DNA of 64,000 bases from Yersinia intermedia (GTDB lineage: Bacteria > Pseudomonadota > Gammaproteobacteria > Enterobacterales > Enterobacteriaceae). Under the pieces are notes generated by a model, which worked only from the letters and a program-made list of their open reading frames with translations, was not told the DNA's origin and made no database searches. Location: positions 3,224,001 through 3,288,000 of the forward strand of contig NZ_LR134116.1 in NCBI RefSeq assembly GCF_900635455.1, written 5' to 3'. Of this stretch, positions 45,980 to 55,792 are shown piece by piece. Both the position numbers and the translations under genes were made by a program. Numbering within the stretch: the stretch's first letter is position 1; each line of letters begins with the position of its first letter.

Positions 45980-46915
45980 ATGAATAAACTTCTAAAACTC
46001 TTTAGTGGTGCAGCCATAGGTATGATGTTATCCACCAGCGCGTTCGCTGCCGCAGAGTATGCGGTTATTTTAAAAACGCTCTCTAATCCTTTTTGGGTGG
46101 ATATGAAAAAAGGAATTGAAGAGGAGGCAAAAGTATTAGGTGTCAGTGTGGATATATTTGCATCTCCCTCTGAAGGCGACTTTCAGTCTCAACTGCAATT
46201 ATTTGAAGATCTGAGTAATAAAAATTACAAAGGCATCGCCTTTGCGCCACTGTCTTCAGTTAACCTGGTTATGCCTGTGGCCCGTGCCTGGCAAAAAGGA
46301 ATTTATCTGGTCAATCTTGACGAGAAAATTGATATGGATAATCTGAAAAAAGCCAAAGGCAATGTCGAGGCCTTTGTCACAACCGATAATAATGCGGTAG
46401 GTGCCAAAGGAGCGGCTTTTATTATTGATAAATTAGGCAGTACCGGTGGTGAAGTCGCTATTATCGAAGGTAAAGCGGGTAACGCTTCTGGTGAAGCACG
46501 CCGTGCAGGAGCAACCGAAGCATTTAAGCAAGCCAGCCAAATCAAATTAGTTGCCAGTCAGCCTGCTGATTGGGATCGTATTAAAGCGCTAGATGTCGCC
46601 ACCAATGTTTTGCAGCGCAACCCCAATCTGAAAGCTATCTATTGTGCCAATGACACCATGGCGATGGGGGCTGCTCAGGCGGTCGCCAATGCAGGTAAAG
46701 TTGGCAAGATTCTGGTTGTCGGCACCGACGGAATACCCGAAGCACGTAAGATGGTCGATGCTGGGCAAATGACCGCCACGGTAGCGCAAAACCCAGCGAA
46801 TATAGGTGCTACCGGGTTGAAGCTGCTGGTGGAAGCAGTTCAACGGGGGAAAGTGATCCCATTGGATAAACAACCACAGTTTACGCTGGTGGATTCTGTA
46901 CTGGTCACCAAATAG
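45980..46915 (+). CDS. alsB: AlsB, D-allose periplasmic binding protein
   Basis: The solute-binding protein of the AlsBAC importer, 311 residues, with a signal peptide ending AFAAAEYAV. The ribose-binding-protein fold shows YAVILKTLSNPFWVDMKKG at the start and AIYCANDTMAMGAAQAV in the second lobe. Its place in rpiR-alsBACEK identifies the substrate as allose. A 124-base gap with hairpins precedes alsA. Confidence 0.93.
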   Translation: MNKLLKLFSGAAIGMMLSTSAFAAAEYAVILKTLSNPFWVDMKKGIEEEAKVLGVSVDIFASPSEGDFQSQLQLFEDLSNKNYKGIAFAPLSSVNLVMPVARAWQKGIYLVNLDEKIDMDNLKKAKGNVEAFVTTDNNAVGAKGAAFIIDKLGSTGGEVAIIEGKAGNASGEARRAGATEAFKQASQIKLVASQPADWDRIKALDVATNVLQRNPNLKAIYCANDTMAMGAAQAVANAGKVGKILVVGTDGIPEARKMVDAGQMTATVAQNPANIGATGLKLLVEAVQRGKVIPLDKQPQFTLVDSVLVTK

Positions 46916-47039
46916 CGTTATAGCCGTACCCACCCGGCCATATCCGGTTAGAGAGCAGAGCCATTCACTCGGCTTTCCTCTTACGGGTTAGGTCGGGTAA
47001 GGGTAGATTTCGGTAGAAATAAAAAACTAAGGTGATTAT

Positions 47040-48572
47040 ATGGTCACGCCTTATATCTCTATGGCGGGGATCGGCAAATCCTTTGGGCCGGTTCATGCCT
47101 TAAAGTCCGTTGATTTAACTGTTTTCACGCATGAAATTCATGCGTTATTAGGTGAGAATGGCGCAGGTAAATCAACGTTAATGAAAGTATTGTCAGGCAT
47201 TCATTCCCCAACGAGTGGATCAATAACTATTAATGATATTAATTACGACAAACTGGATCATAAACAGGCAGCGCAATTAGGTATCGGAATCATTTATCAG
47301 GAACTTAGTGTTATTGATGAATTGACGGTGTTAGAAAATCTTTATATTGGCCGTCACTTGACGAAAAAAGTCTGCGGTATAAACATTGTAGACTGGAGAA
47401 AAATGCGTATCCAGGCAGCAATAATGTTATTGCGCGTGGGTTTAAAAGTCAGCCTTGATGAAAAAGTGGCTAATTTATCCATCAGTCATAAACAGATGTT
47501 GGAAATTGCCAAAACATTAATGCTTGATGCTAAAGTCATTATTATGGATGAGCCAACCTCATCACTGACAAATAAAGAGGTAGATTACCTCTTCTTAATT
47601 ATGAATCAATTGCGCAAGGAGGGTACTGCTATTGTTTATATCTCTCATAAACTGAATGAGATCCGCCGTATTTGCGATCGCTATACAGTAATGAAAGATG
47701 GTAGCAGTGTGTGTAGCGGCATGATTCAGGATGTTACCAACGACGATATTGTGCGCTTGATGGTCGGGCGCGAATTACAAAACCGCTTTATTGCCTTCAA
47801 AGAAAATGCCGGCAACGTGGTACGCGACACGGTGTTTGAGGTGAAAAACCTGACCAGTCGCGATAAGAAAAAAGTCCGCGATATTTCGTTTACTGTCAGC
47901 CGTGGCGAGATCTTCGGGTTTGCCGGTTTGGTGGGTTCCGGCCGCACCGAATTAATGAATTGCCTGTTTGGTGTCGACAAAACCAGTCATGGCGAAGTCT
48001 GGCTGAATGGCAAAAATATCACCCCCCGCTCCCCGCTGGATGCACTGAAGAAAGGCATGGGTTATATCACTGAAAGCCGGCGTGAAAACGGTTTTTTCGG
48101 CAATTTCTCTATCGCTGAAAATATGGCTATCAGCCATAGCTTAAAAGAAGGGGGTTACAAAGGTGCAATGGGGTTGGTTAAGCCACAGCTTGAGCAGGAA
48201 ATTGCCGAAGAACAACGAAGCCTGCTGGCACTAAAGTGCCATTCTGTATCGCAAAACATCACAGAACTGTCTGGCGGGAATCAGCAAAAAGTATTGATTT
48301 CTAAATGGTTATGTTGTCATCCCGACGTGATTATTTTTGATGAACCCACCCGAGGTATTGATGTGGGTGCTAAAGCCGAGATCTATAAAGTGATGCGCAC
48401 CCTTGCGGATGAGGGGAAAGTCATTCTGATGGTCTCCTCTGAGCTTCCCGAAATTATTACCGTTTGCGACCGTATTGCGGTGTTTTGTGAAGGGCGATTG
48501 ACGCAAATCCTGACCAACCGCGATGACATCAGCGAAGAGGAGATTATGGCATGGGCATTACCACAAGAGTGA
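47040..48572 (+). CDS. alsA: AlsA, D-allose import ATPase (two ABC domains)
   Basis: A 510-residue tandem ATPase of the sugar-import (RbsA/MglA) class. The first domain has Walker A GENGAGKST and Walker B VIIMDEPTSSLTN. The second domain has a degenerate A-loop GLVGSGRTEL but an intact signature LSGGNQQKV. This asymmetry is normal for the family. The ATG overlaps no upstream gene; its 3' end overlaps alsC by 22 bases. Confidence 0.94.
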   Translation: MVTPYISMAGIGKSFGPVHALKSVDLTVFTHEIHALLGENGAGKSTLMKVLSGIHSPTSGSITINDINYDKLDHKQAAQLGIGIIYQELSVIDELTVLENLYIGRHLTKKVCGINIVDWRKMRIQAAIMLLRVGLKVSLDEKVANLSISHKQMLEIAKTLMLDAKVIIMDEPTSSLTNKEVDYLFLIMNQLRKEGTAIVYISHKLNEIRRICDRYTVMKDGSSVCSGMIQDVTNDDIVRLMVGRELQNRFIAFKENAGNVVRDTVFEVKNLTSRDKKKVRDISFTVSRGEIFGFAGLVGSGRTELMNCLFGVDKTSHGEVWLNGKNITPRSPLDALKKGMGYITESRRENGFFGNFSIAENMAISHSLKEGGYKGAMGLVKPQLEQEIAEEQRSLLALKCHSVSQNITELSGGNQQKVLISKWLCCHPDVIIFDEPTRGIDVGAKAEIYKVMRTLADEGKVILMVSSELPEIITVCDRIAVFCEGRLTQILTNRDDISEEEIMAWALPQE

Positions 48573-49531
48573 AATCAGATACGGCTGGGAAAAAGCCGTT
48601 TAACTTCGCCGCTTTTTGGGATAAATACGGCACTTTTTTCATTCTGGCGATCATTGTGGCTATCTTTGGCTCTATTTCGTCGGAGTATTTCCTTACTACC
48701 AATAACATCACGCAAATATTCGTCCAAAGCTCAGTCACCGTATTAATTGGGATGGGGGAATTCTTTGCCATTTTAGTGGCGGGGATCGACTTATCTGTTG
48801 GTGCGATTCTGGCACTGTCTGGCATGGTTACCGCAAAATTGATGCTGGCTGGGGTAGACCCAATATTTGCAGCACTGATTGGCGGTGTGCTGGTAGGTGG
48901 GGCACTGGGGGCCATTAATGGCTGTCTGGTCAACTGGACCGGTCTGCACCCTTTCATCATCACTCTGGGCACCAATGCCATTTTTCGCGGTATCACCCTG
49001 GTGATTTCTGATGCCAACTCGGTGTATGGCTTCTCCTTTGAGTTTGTAAATTTCTTTGCTGCCAGTGTGTTAGGCATCCCCGTCCCGGTGTTATTTGCCC
49101 TGTTTATCGCCATATTGCTTTGGTTTCTGACCACCCGTACACGTCTTGGTCGCAATATTTACGCCCTGGGTGGCAATAAAAACTCCGCTTTCTATTCAGG
49201 CATTGATGTGAAATTTCACATGCTAGTGGTGTTTATCATCTCAGGTATCTGTGCCGGTCTTGCTGGTGTGGTTTCGACAGCGCGCCTTGGCGCGGCTGAA
49301 CCGCTGGCCGGGATGGGGTTTGAAACCTATGCCATCGCCAGTGCCATTATTGGCGGTACCAGCTTCTTCGGGGGCAAGGGGCGCATCTTTTCAGTGGTTA
49401 TTGGTGGCCTGATTATAGGCACCATCAATAACGGCCTAAATATTCTCCAAGTACAAACCTATTACCAACTGGTGGTGATGGGCGGCCTGATTATTGCCGC
49501 TGTCGCCCTTGACCGACTTATCAGTAAGTAA
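48551..49531 (+). CDS. alsC: AlsC, D-allose permease
   Basis: A 326-residue inner-membrane permease of the RbsC family with about eight to ten helices. Conserved segments are VAGIDLSVGAILALSGM and GLAGVVSTARLGAAEP, and the EAA-like YALGGNKNSAFYSGID contacts AlsA. The ATG lies inside the alsA 3' end, giving translational coupling. alsE begins 10 bases later. Confidence 0.93.
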   Translation: MGITTRVKSDTAGKKPFNFAAFWDKYGTFFILAIIVAIFGSISSEYFLTTNNITQIFVQSSVTVLIGMGEFFAILVAGIDLSVGAILALSGMVTAKLMLAGVDPIFAALIGGVLVGGALGAINGCLVNWTGLHPFIITLGTNAIFRGITLVISDANSVYGFSFEFVNFFAASVLGIPVPVLFALFIAILLWFLTTRTRLGRNIYALGGNKNSAFYSGIDVKFHMLVVFIISGICAGLAGVVSTARLGAAEPLAGMGFETYAIASAIIGGTSFFGGKGRIFSVVIGGLIIGTINNGLNILQVQTYYQLVVMGGLIIAAVALDRLISK

Positions 49532-49541
49532 GGACTCGATA

Positions 49542-50228
49542 ATGAAGATATCTCCCTCCCTGATGTGTATGGATTTGCTGAAGTTTAAAGAGCAGATTGA
49601 ATTTATTGACCAAAATGCGGACTATTTTCACATCGACATTATGGACGGCCATTTTGTGCCTAACCTGACACTGTCCCCCTTTTTCGTCAGCCAAGTGAAA
49701 CGTATCGCCAACAAACCACTGGACTGCCACTTAATGGTGACACGCCCGCAGGATTACATTGCGCCTTTAGCAAAAGCAGGCGCAGACTTTATCACGCTGC
49801 ACCCAGAAACTCTCAACGGGCAAGCATTTCGCTTGATCGAGGAGATCCGCAGTTTAGGGATGAAAGTCGGCCTGATCCTCAATCCAGAAACGTCGGTCGA
49901 TAGCATGAAATATTACATTCATAAAGCAGACAAAATAACCGTCATGACGGTGGACCCAGGCTTTGCCGGGCAGCCATTTATCCCTGAAATGTTAGATAAA
50001 ATTGCTGAGCTGAAAGCCTGGCGTGAAAAAAACCAGCTTAATTATGAAATTGAAATTGATGGTTCTTGTAATCAGGCAACTTACCAACTCCTGATTGAGG
50101 CTGGAGCCGATGTGCTGATTGTTGGCTCTTCCGGGCTGTTCAATCATGCCTCTGATATCGATAAAGCCTGGGCGCTGATGTCGCAACAAATCATTCATGC
50201 CAAGAGTGAGGTGTTACAGCATGCCTAA
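49542..50228 (+). CDS. alsE: AlsE, D-allulose-6-phosphate 3-epimerase
   Basis: A TIM-barrel epimerase of the ribulose-phosphate 3-epimerase family, 228 residues. It converts allulose-6-P to fructose-6-P. Metal-site residues lie in [13 protein letters not shown] and LDCHLMV, with the catalytic Asp in [10 protein letters not shown]. The ATG at 49542 ([12 protein letters not shown]) follows AAGGACTCG; a longer frame from 49494 would overlap alsC. It overlaps alsK by 8 bases. Confidence 0.93.
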   Translation: MKISPSLMCMDLLKFKEQIEFIDQNADYFHIDIMDGHFVPNLTLSPFFVSQVKRIANKPLDCHLMVTRPQDYIAPLAKAGADFITLHPETLNGQAFRLIEEIRSLGMKVGLILNPETSVDSMKYYIHKADKITVMTVDPGFAGQPFIPEMLDKIAELKAWREKNQLNYEIEIDGSCNQATYQLLIEAGADVLIVGSSGLFNHASDIDKAWALMSQQIIHAKSEVLQHA

Positions 50229-51126
50229 ATATGACGTGGTGATCGGGGTCGATATGGGGGCGACCCATATCCGTTTTTGTTTACTCAAGCGCGATGGTGT
50301 GATGCTCCATTGTGAGAAGTTACGTACCGCTGATGTCATTGCATCGGGGTTAGTTGCTGGATTAAGCGCCCGACTGCATCAATATCTTGAACGTTATGAT
50401 GCATGCTGCCAAGGGCTGGTCATGGGGTTCCCGGCACTGGTAGAGAACGACAAAAAGAGCATTATTTCCACGCCAAATTTACCGTTAACCCCGACTGACC
50501 TGGCGGGGCTGGCCGATAAGCTGAGTGCAGCGCTACACTGCCCGGTTCAATTCGAGCGTGATGTTAATATGCAACTCTCCTATGACGTACATGAACATCA
50601 ACTTGAGCAGCAATTGGTCCTCGGTGCTTATCTTGGTACCGGCATGGGGTTTGCTATCTGGATGAATGGCGCCCCCTGGACTGGAGCACACGGCGTGGCA
50701 GGTGAATTGGGCCATATCCCCATGGGGGATGATGAAAAGCAGTGTGGATGCGGCAATTACGGCTGTCTGGAAACCACCTGCTCCGGTTTGGCGTTACGCC
50801 GATGGTATGACAGCACGCCGCGCGAATTTGAGCTAAGTGAACTGTTTCTCTATGCCGCCGGGCAGCCATTTATTGTGCAATTTATGCAACGAACAGCAAA
50901 AGCTATTGCCACCAGCATTAACCTGTTTGATCCCCATGCGATAGTGCTCGGCGGAGGGGTGATGGATATGTCAGGTTTCCCACTAGAAGCGTTGATCCGG
51001 CAAATACGAACTTATTTGCGCCGCCCGCTTTCCCATGACGTGGTGCGCTTCGTGCAAGCTTCATCATCAGCATTTAACGGTGCTAGCGGCGCTGCGACAA
51101 TAGCCAGTAAGCAGTGGTTTATTTGA
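50221..51126 (+). CDS. alsK: AlsK, D-allose kinase
   Basis: A ROK-family sugar kinase of 301 residues. The N-terminal phosphate loop is [13 protein letters not shown], the substrate motif [13 protein letters not shown], and the ROK zinc motif is [10 protein letters not shown]. It phosphorylates allose at C6. The ATG at 50221 overlaps the end of alsE. It is the last gene of the als operon; no clear terminator follows. Confidence 0.93.
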   Translation: MPKYDVVIGVDMGATHIRFCLLKRDGVMLHCEKLRTADVIASGLVAGLSARLHQYLERYDACCQGLVMGFPALVENDKKSIISTPNLPLTPTDLAGLADKLSAALHCPVQFERDVNMQLSYDVHEHQLEQQLVLGAYLGTGMGFAIWMNGAPWTGAHGVAGELGHIPMGDDEKQCGCGNYGCLETTCSGLALRRWYDSTPREFELSELFLYAAGQPFIVQFMQRTAKAIATSINLFDPHAIVLGGGVMDMSGFPLEALIRQIRTYLRRPLSHDVVRFVQASSSAFNGASGAATIASKQWFI

Positions 51127-51530
51127 TAGAATCAGCGTGTTTTTAAGTGATGTTCTCTACATCAGATATCGGCATATTGAGGCTCATGCTAATTATCCGC
51201 CCCGCAGCAGACCGGATTCGCCAGAGTTACCCTTCCCTCGCTCAGGGCAGCCCCACACCATACCGGTTTCAGACGATACTCTCCGTTGCCGACCGGTATG
51301 ATTTTCACATGGTGCACCTGACTGATTTTAATATCTTAGCTGCCGGTGCTAGGTAATCGCCCTTCGATAATCATATTGTCAATATCATTATATTCTTTAG
51401 CTAATTATTCGCTGAAATTGATATTCTATTTTTCGCATATTTAAAGACAAAATTATTCTGTAGAACTGCCATTTCAAATATTTTCCCTCATGATATAGTC
51501 AAATCCTATTATTTTACCAAGAAGACTAAT
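51127..51530. other. Decayed region after the als operon
   Basis: 404 bases without an intact gene. A frame at 51147-51356 reads MLIIRPAADR early and ADRYDFHMVHLTDFNILAAG later, faintly like the start of a pirin-family protein. Otherwise AT-rich. Confidence 0.3.
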
Positions 51531-51792
51531 GTTGAAGCGCGAGGCTTAAAAGGCAAAATGGCTATCTTGGGTTACGATGGTTCAACTGATGCGCTGAAGG
51601 CAGTACGAGACGGTGTGCTCACCACAACAATCGATCAATACCCAAGGGAAACAAGGCCGAAAGGCAGTAAAAATTCGGACCGATTACATCCGTACGGGGG
51701 CTCGCCCGGCAACAGCAGATGTCTTGGTTAGCCCTGTTGCAATTACCAGCAAGAATCTTAATAACCCAGAACGAATCGAGCTTGTAAAATAA
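51531..51792 (+). pseudogene. 3' fragment of a ribose-type sugar-binding protein, frameshifted
   Basis: VEARGLKGKMAILGYDGSTD and LKAVRDGVLTTTIDQYPRE match the C-terminal lobe of RbsB/LacI-type periplasmic binding proteins. The frame is broken after PRE near 51651. Moving by one base restores QGRKAVKIRTDYIRTGARPA through to PERIELVK and a stop at 51790. A single extra A in GAAACAAG explains the shift. The 5' two thirds are missing. It is not the AlsB gene, which is intact upstream. Confidence 0.8.
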
Positions 51793-51845
51793 TGTCGCCA
51801 GCGACTTTATCACTCTCACCACCACTGTGTTAGCACGACTTTTAT

Positions 51846-51992
51846 GGCACTGTTGCAAATAAGTTTTTGATCTGAGTTTCACCCTTCAAAAAGGGCTCAG
51901 AGAGAGACCAAAAACCTTATTCACCAAACGCACCTCGCCATTAGGCGACCGTAATACTTAGGCTCAGCCTGGAATATACGCAATGCTTTCCA
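51846..51992 (-). mobile_element. IS6-family element remnant (one end)
   Basis: GGCACTGTTGCAAATA at 51846 is the terminal inverted repeat class of IS6/IS26 elements. Inward, the minus strand reads [15 protein letters not shown] and, after a frameshift, NGEVRLVNKVFGLSL with a stop, matching the C-terminus of IS6-family transposases. Only about 147 bases remain, and the fragment ends inside flhC. Confidence 0.75.
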
Positions 51993-52524
51993 GGTTCGGA
52001 GAAAGTTTACGTTTTTTTACTGCACGGGATGGAGGGTGGCATAAATTGCAGATAAAACAACTAATGGGTTGATGCGCATGGGTAATAAAAGCACCACCAC
52101 AGCAACTGCAGGCGGAAAGTTGTAACATATTACTGTCGACAAAGCGCACCAATGTCCAAGCCCGTGTCAAGGATAACAATGGTTTTTTACCAAGCTGTTG
52201 TGGAAACTGTTCCAAGTATAAATAATAAGCCTTGATAATGATTTCTACTTTCTGATATTGCCTATTTTTCTGTAGGAATTGATAAACATTATAAAACATC
52301 GATGAATGAATGTTCTGTTCCCATGTCATAAACCAATCGGCAGAAAATGGCAGCATTCCCTTAGGAGGGGATATACCACGTAACTCTTTATACAGTTTGA
52401 CCAGGCGGCCACGGCTGAGTTGCGTTTCACTTTCCAGTATCTGTAAGCGTGCGCCTAAAGAGATCAATTCCATGGCAAGTTGAATCTCTTTAACTTCTTG
52501 AACAATACTTTTTTTGCTCATCAT
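51964..52524 (-). CDS. flhC: FlhC-like flagellar master regulator, 3' end replaced by IS sequence
   Basis: FlhC with FlhD forms the FlhD4C2 activator of class-II flagellar genes. The first about 177 residues match FlhC. The zinc cysteines lie at 139/142 (CSCCGG) and 159/162 (CNLC), and the basic [11 protein letters not shown] follows. The last eight or so residues (ESIAYIPG) are out-of-frame IS6-family sequence, replacing the normal final 14. It is 186 residues against 192 in E. coli. It starts after GAGGGGGG and overlaps flhD. It is diverged from typical FlhC, so it is probably a second copy; function is uncertain. Confidence 0.75.
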   Translation of the reverse strand: MMSKKSIVQEVKEIQLAMELISLGARLQILESETQLSRGRLVKLYKELRGISPPKGMLPFSADWFMTWEQNIHSSMFYNVYQFLQKNRQYQKVEIIIKAYYLYLEQFPQQLGKKPLLSLTRAWTLVRFVDSNMLQLSACSCCGGAFITHAHQPISCFICNLCHPPSRAVKKRKLSPNLESIAYIPG

Positions 52525-52873
52525 CAGCCCCCCTCATCATTGTACTCTCCCTTTTACCCGGTAACTTTTGCTGTAACTGGCTTGATAGCAAAATACACGT
52601 ATGGACTTGTTGCAGATCGTCGATACGGGACTCTTTGGTCAAACGCTCAACGGTGCTATGATCGTCGAAACGGAAATGGCAGATCAGTTGATTGATTTCT
52701 GCCAATTTGATCAGTTGTGGCAATGTGAGTTTTGACAATACATCGACCATCGCTTCATCAATTCCCAAACGGAATGTTGCCAACGCCTTTTCATCCTTTA
52801 TCAAACGTTGCGCCAAAAGCAAATATGACAAATTGATATTATGAAGGTGTTTAAGCAGTTCAGACTTGTCCAT
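52490..52873 (-). CDS. flhD: FlhD-like flagellar master regulator subunit
   Basis: [20 protein letters not shown] and [20 protein letters not shown] match FlhD, with Cys in NQLICHF at the conserved position. The 127-residue product is longer than the 116-119 usual. The tail [20 protein letters not shown] runs on into flhC, overlapping it by 35 bases, which suggests loss of the native stop. I chose ATG 52873 (MDKSELL), 8 bases after AAGG, over ATG 52882. No other flagellar gene is near. Confidence 0.78.
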   Translation of the reverse strand: MDKSELLKHLHNINLSYLLLAQRLIKDEKALATFRLGIDEAMVDVLSKLTLPQLIKLAEINQLICHFRFDDHSTVERLTKESRIDDLQQVHTCILLSSQLQQKLPGKRESTMMRGADDEQKKYCSRS

Positions 52874-54171
52874 ATTAGTCATCCTTACAGACTATGTTGT
52901 TTAAAAACATTTGCTGAGTGATACTTTTATCGCCAGACTCGAGTCTCTTCCCGAAGTTGTCCTACCATTCTCATCATACTGGCCGCGATTATTTCGCGGT
53001 TTTATTTCTCAAAAAGACTGCTGCGTATCTCTCCCATGTAGACTGCAATGTATAAATATACGGAAACCTTGTCGTTAAATGGTTTTTCATAATACAACCC
53101 TCCAATAGAAACGTCGTAACATAGCGGTATAGATGTATTTCATCTCAAATACCTGTCTGACAAAGCTTTAAGATTGAGATGGTAACTTTTGAGAAAATCA
53201 CTAAAAATCATCAAAAGTCAGGCTGTTTTTAATAACTATTTAGAATATTTTCGCTATGAAACTATTTTCAAAAACCATGATAATATTTACAAATGGAAGT
53301 ACAATTTTACATCTGGATTATCATTAACCAACAACAAAATAAAAACAATTTTTTAAAGAAAATGCAACATATTTCACAAAAAAAATCATCATATCCACTT
53401 TAGAAGTCAGCAAAAGATATTTTCTTTATGAGGATACTTCACTAACCGTTTTTGATTTCAGGATTCATAAATACTAATAGATAGGATATTTCCTACAAAA
53501 CAAGAAATATCTTATTAGGTAAATAACATATAAGTTATTTACCTAATGTTAAAAATGAATATTCCATACTTTAATTGCACTAATATGGCGAGTGAAGGGA
53601 ACAAAAAAAGATAATATGGTGGATAGATATTATTAGAATTTCTTCAGTAAATTGTTTTGATAGCTGCCTAAACTGCTTGTGTATAGTAAGGTATTCATAC
53701 CAGCATACCGCGTGGTATTACAGGTTCTCAGCACCTCCCCTCCCAAAAAAGTGCCATCTGATATTTGAAAAACATTTATTATTATTATGTTATATTTCTA
53801 AAGTAATTAATTAAATTCAACGATGCAAAATCGCGTTACTGCTCTAATCCATTATTTTAATTGATGATATTACAGACTATTGCATAACCTATCGCCATTG
53901 TCCTGACTATCTCTGTAACTCCAAATCCCTGAGTACGCATTATCTGGATCTGTGTCTTTCGACTGTCCGTCTTTGATCAAACTTAATAAGTTAAATTTGA
54001 TTTTGTGATTAAAGTCAAACATTTCAAAGGAAGGTTGTCATATAACATATACAACATGTCACACCAATAAAGTTAAAGTTGTAGACCAGTAGTTTAATCA
54101 TTGATGCTCATTTTATATAATATGACATACATTATATATGTATAAGAAAAGTAAAAACACAGGGAAATAAT
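52874..54171. other. 1.3-kb AT-rich gap between flhD and the GntP gene
   Basis: No gene is supported. The segment must contain the flhD and gntP-like promoters. It contains two adjacent strong palindromes at 53485-53547 (listed separately), a small cluster of short palindromes near 53690-53735 (GGTATTCATACC, ATACCGCGTGGTAT), and a CRP-like site at 54004-54019 (TGTGATTAAAGTCAAA) upstream of the permease. Confidence 0.5.
53485..53547. promoter_or_regulatory. Twin palindromes in the flhD-gntP gap
   Basis: GATATTTC/GAAATATC (53485-53492 with 53504-53511) is followed directly by a perfect 14-bp inverted repeat ATTAGGTAAATAAC/GTTATTTACCTAAT (53514-53527 with 53534-53547, 6-base loop). No T-run follows on either strand. 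This could be an operator pair or a structured RNA element. Confidence 0.5.
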
Positions 54172-55509
54172 ATGAACTGGATAATAGAATCCCTACCCAT
54201 TCTATGGGTAGTAGTTGGTGTATTGGTATTACTTGTCTTAAATATTAAATTCAAAATTAATGGCATGCTAGCCTTGTTACTTGCGGCAATTACGGTTGGG
54301 CTATTAGAAGGCCACCCATTAGCCTCAATTAATAAATCGATAGAAACAGGGGTTGGAAGTACCTTAGGCCACTTAGCTCTGATTATTCTTTTCGGCGCGA
54401 TATTAGGCAAGCTAATGGTGGACTCAGGTGCAGCTCAGCGCGTTGCCAGCACATTATTGGAAAAATTTGGTCCGAAGAATGTACAGTGGGCAATATTAAT
54501 AATTGGGCTTATCTTTGGTTTGGCGATGTTCTATGAAGTCGCATTCTTAATATTGGCACCGTTGGTGATTAGTATTGCTATAGAAGCTAAAATACCCTTC
54601 CTGAAGTTAGGTATAACTATGGTTGCAGCAGCAACAACTGCCCATAGCCTCTTTCCACCACAACCTGGTCCAACCGCATTAGTTGCAGCATTCCATGCTG
54701 ATATAGGCATGGTATATATATACGGTATCATAGTCGCGATTCCCACAGTCATTTGTTCTGGTATACTATTGCCCAAAATACTTGGTAATTTAGATCGCCC
54801 TATTCCTCCATTACTTGAATCATCCAAAGTCTTTACTGAAGAGGAAATGCCTAGTTTTGCCGTCAGTTTACTGGTTCCTCTAACCCCTGCAATCATTATT
54901 GTCTTAGCTACAATAATTAAAATTTACATTACACCAAATGGGAATTTATTCACTTTCTTGAGTTTTATCGGTAGTGCACAGATCAGTATGCTGATTACGG
55001 TAATTATCAGTATTTTTGCATTTGGTATTTTCCGTAATAAATCGATGACTGAAGTAATGAGTTCTTACACTGAAGCCATTGAAAAAGTAGCACTCGTAGT
55101 TTTTATTATTGGTGCAGGTGGTGCATTTAAACAAATAATTGTCGATACTGGCGTTGGTGACTATATTGCGGAGATGATGAAAAACTCATCAGTATCACCA
55201 CTGATCATGGCATGGTTTATTACTGTATTGTTACGTTTGGCGACAGGTGCAGGAACTGTTTCTGCTATTACTGCTGCCGGTATTGTCGGTCCACTAATAC
55301 CTACTTTTAATGTTAATCCTGCACTAATGGTGTTGGCAACAGCTTCAGGGAGTAACACCTTAACCCATGTTAATGATGCTGCATTCTGGCTATTTAAAGA
55401 ATATTTTGGTCTGTCGATTAAAGACACTTTTAAAACATGGGGATTACTGGAGTTAACTAACTCGGTTGTTGGACTGGCAATCGTATTACTGTTGAGTTTG
55501 ATTGTTTAA
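54172..55509 (+). CDS. GntP-family permease (gluconate/organic acid:H+ symporter)
   Basis: A 445-residue inner-membrane symporter with about 12 helices. Family marks include LILFGAILGKLMVDSGAAQR, the SLFPPQPGPTALVAAFHADIG re-entrant region and FIIGAGGAFKQIIVDTGVG. It belongs to the GntP/DsdX/IdnT group; the substrate cannot be assigned. No catabolic gene is adjacent. A possible CRP site lies upstream, and a 13-bp hairpin follows the stop. Confidence 0.82.
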   Translation: MNWIIESLPILWVVVGVLVLLVLNIKFKINGMLALLLAAITVGLLEGHPLASINKSIETGVGSTLGHLALIILFGAILGKLMVDSGAAQRVASTLLEKFGPKNVQWAILIIGLIFGLAMFYEVAFLILAPLVISIAIEAKIPFLKLGITMVAAATTAHSLFPPQPGPTALVAAFHADIGMVYIYGIIVAIPTVICSGILLPKILGNLDRPIPPLLESSKVFTEEEMPSFAVSLLVPLTPAIIIVLATIIKIYITPNGNLFTFLSFIGSAQISMLITVIISIFAFGIFRNKSMTEVMSSYTEAIEKVALVVFIIGAGGAFKQIIVDTGVGDYIAEMMKNSSVSPLIMAWFITVLLRLATGAGTVSAITAAGIVGPLIPTFNVNPALMVLATASGSNTLTHVNDAAFWLFKEYFGLSIKDTFKTWGLLELTNSVVGLAIVLLLSLIV

Positions 55510-55524
55510 TCCTTAATATTGCAG

Positions 55525-55558
55525 GCAATCGGACTGGTTGCAGTGCCAGTCTGATTGC
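55525..55558 (+). terminator. Hairpin after the GntP permease
   Basis: GCAATCGGACTGG/CCAGTCTGATTGC, 13 pairs with one G-T, and an 8-base loop. Only TACTAAATG follows, so a T-run is lacking. Confidence 0.5.
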
Positions 55559-55792
55559 TACTAAATGTGGATTACGTCGTACCGCTGCGACAATATTTTG
55601 CAACATTGCAAAAGGTATATATTTAAGTCACTGGTGTGTCAGTAATCTAATACAAAAGATGAATACCATTGGTTACCAACGATTAGAACATTACAGCAAG
55701 AAAACCTCAGCCCCCGCAGGCTGTCACCTTCCTTCTTGGCACAATGACAACTATGCAGACACTGAGGGCATTATCTCTGATGCTGGTGGTGT

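Noticed and set aside
48544..49155. 203-codon minus-strand frame opposite alsC
   Set aside because: A long antisense frame caused by codon bias of a membrane protein; composition is not protein-like.
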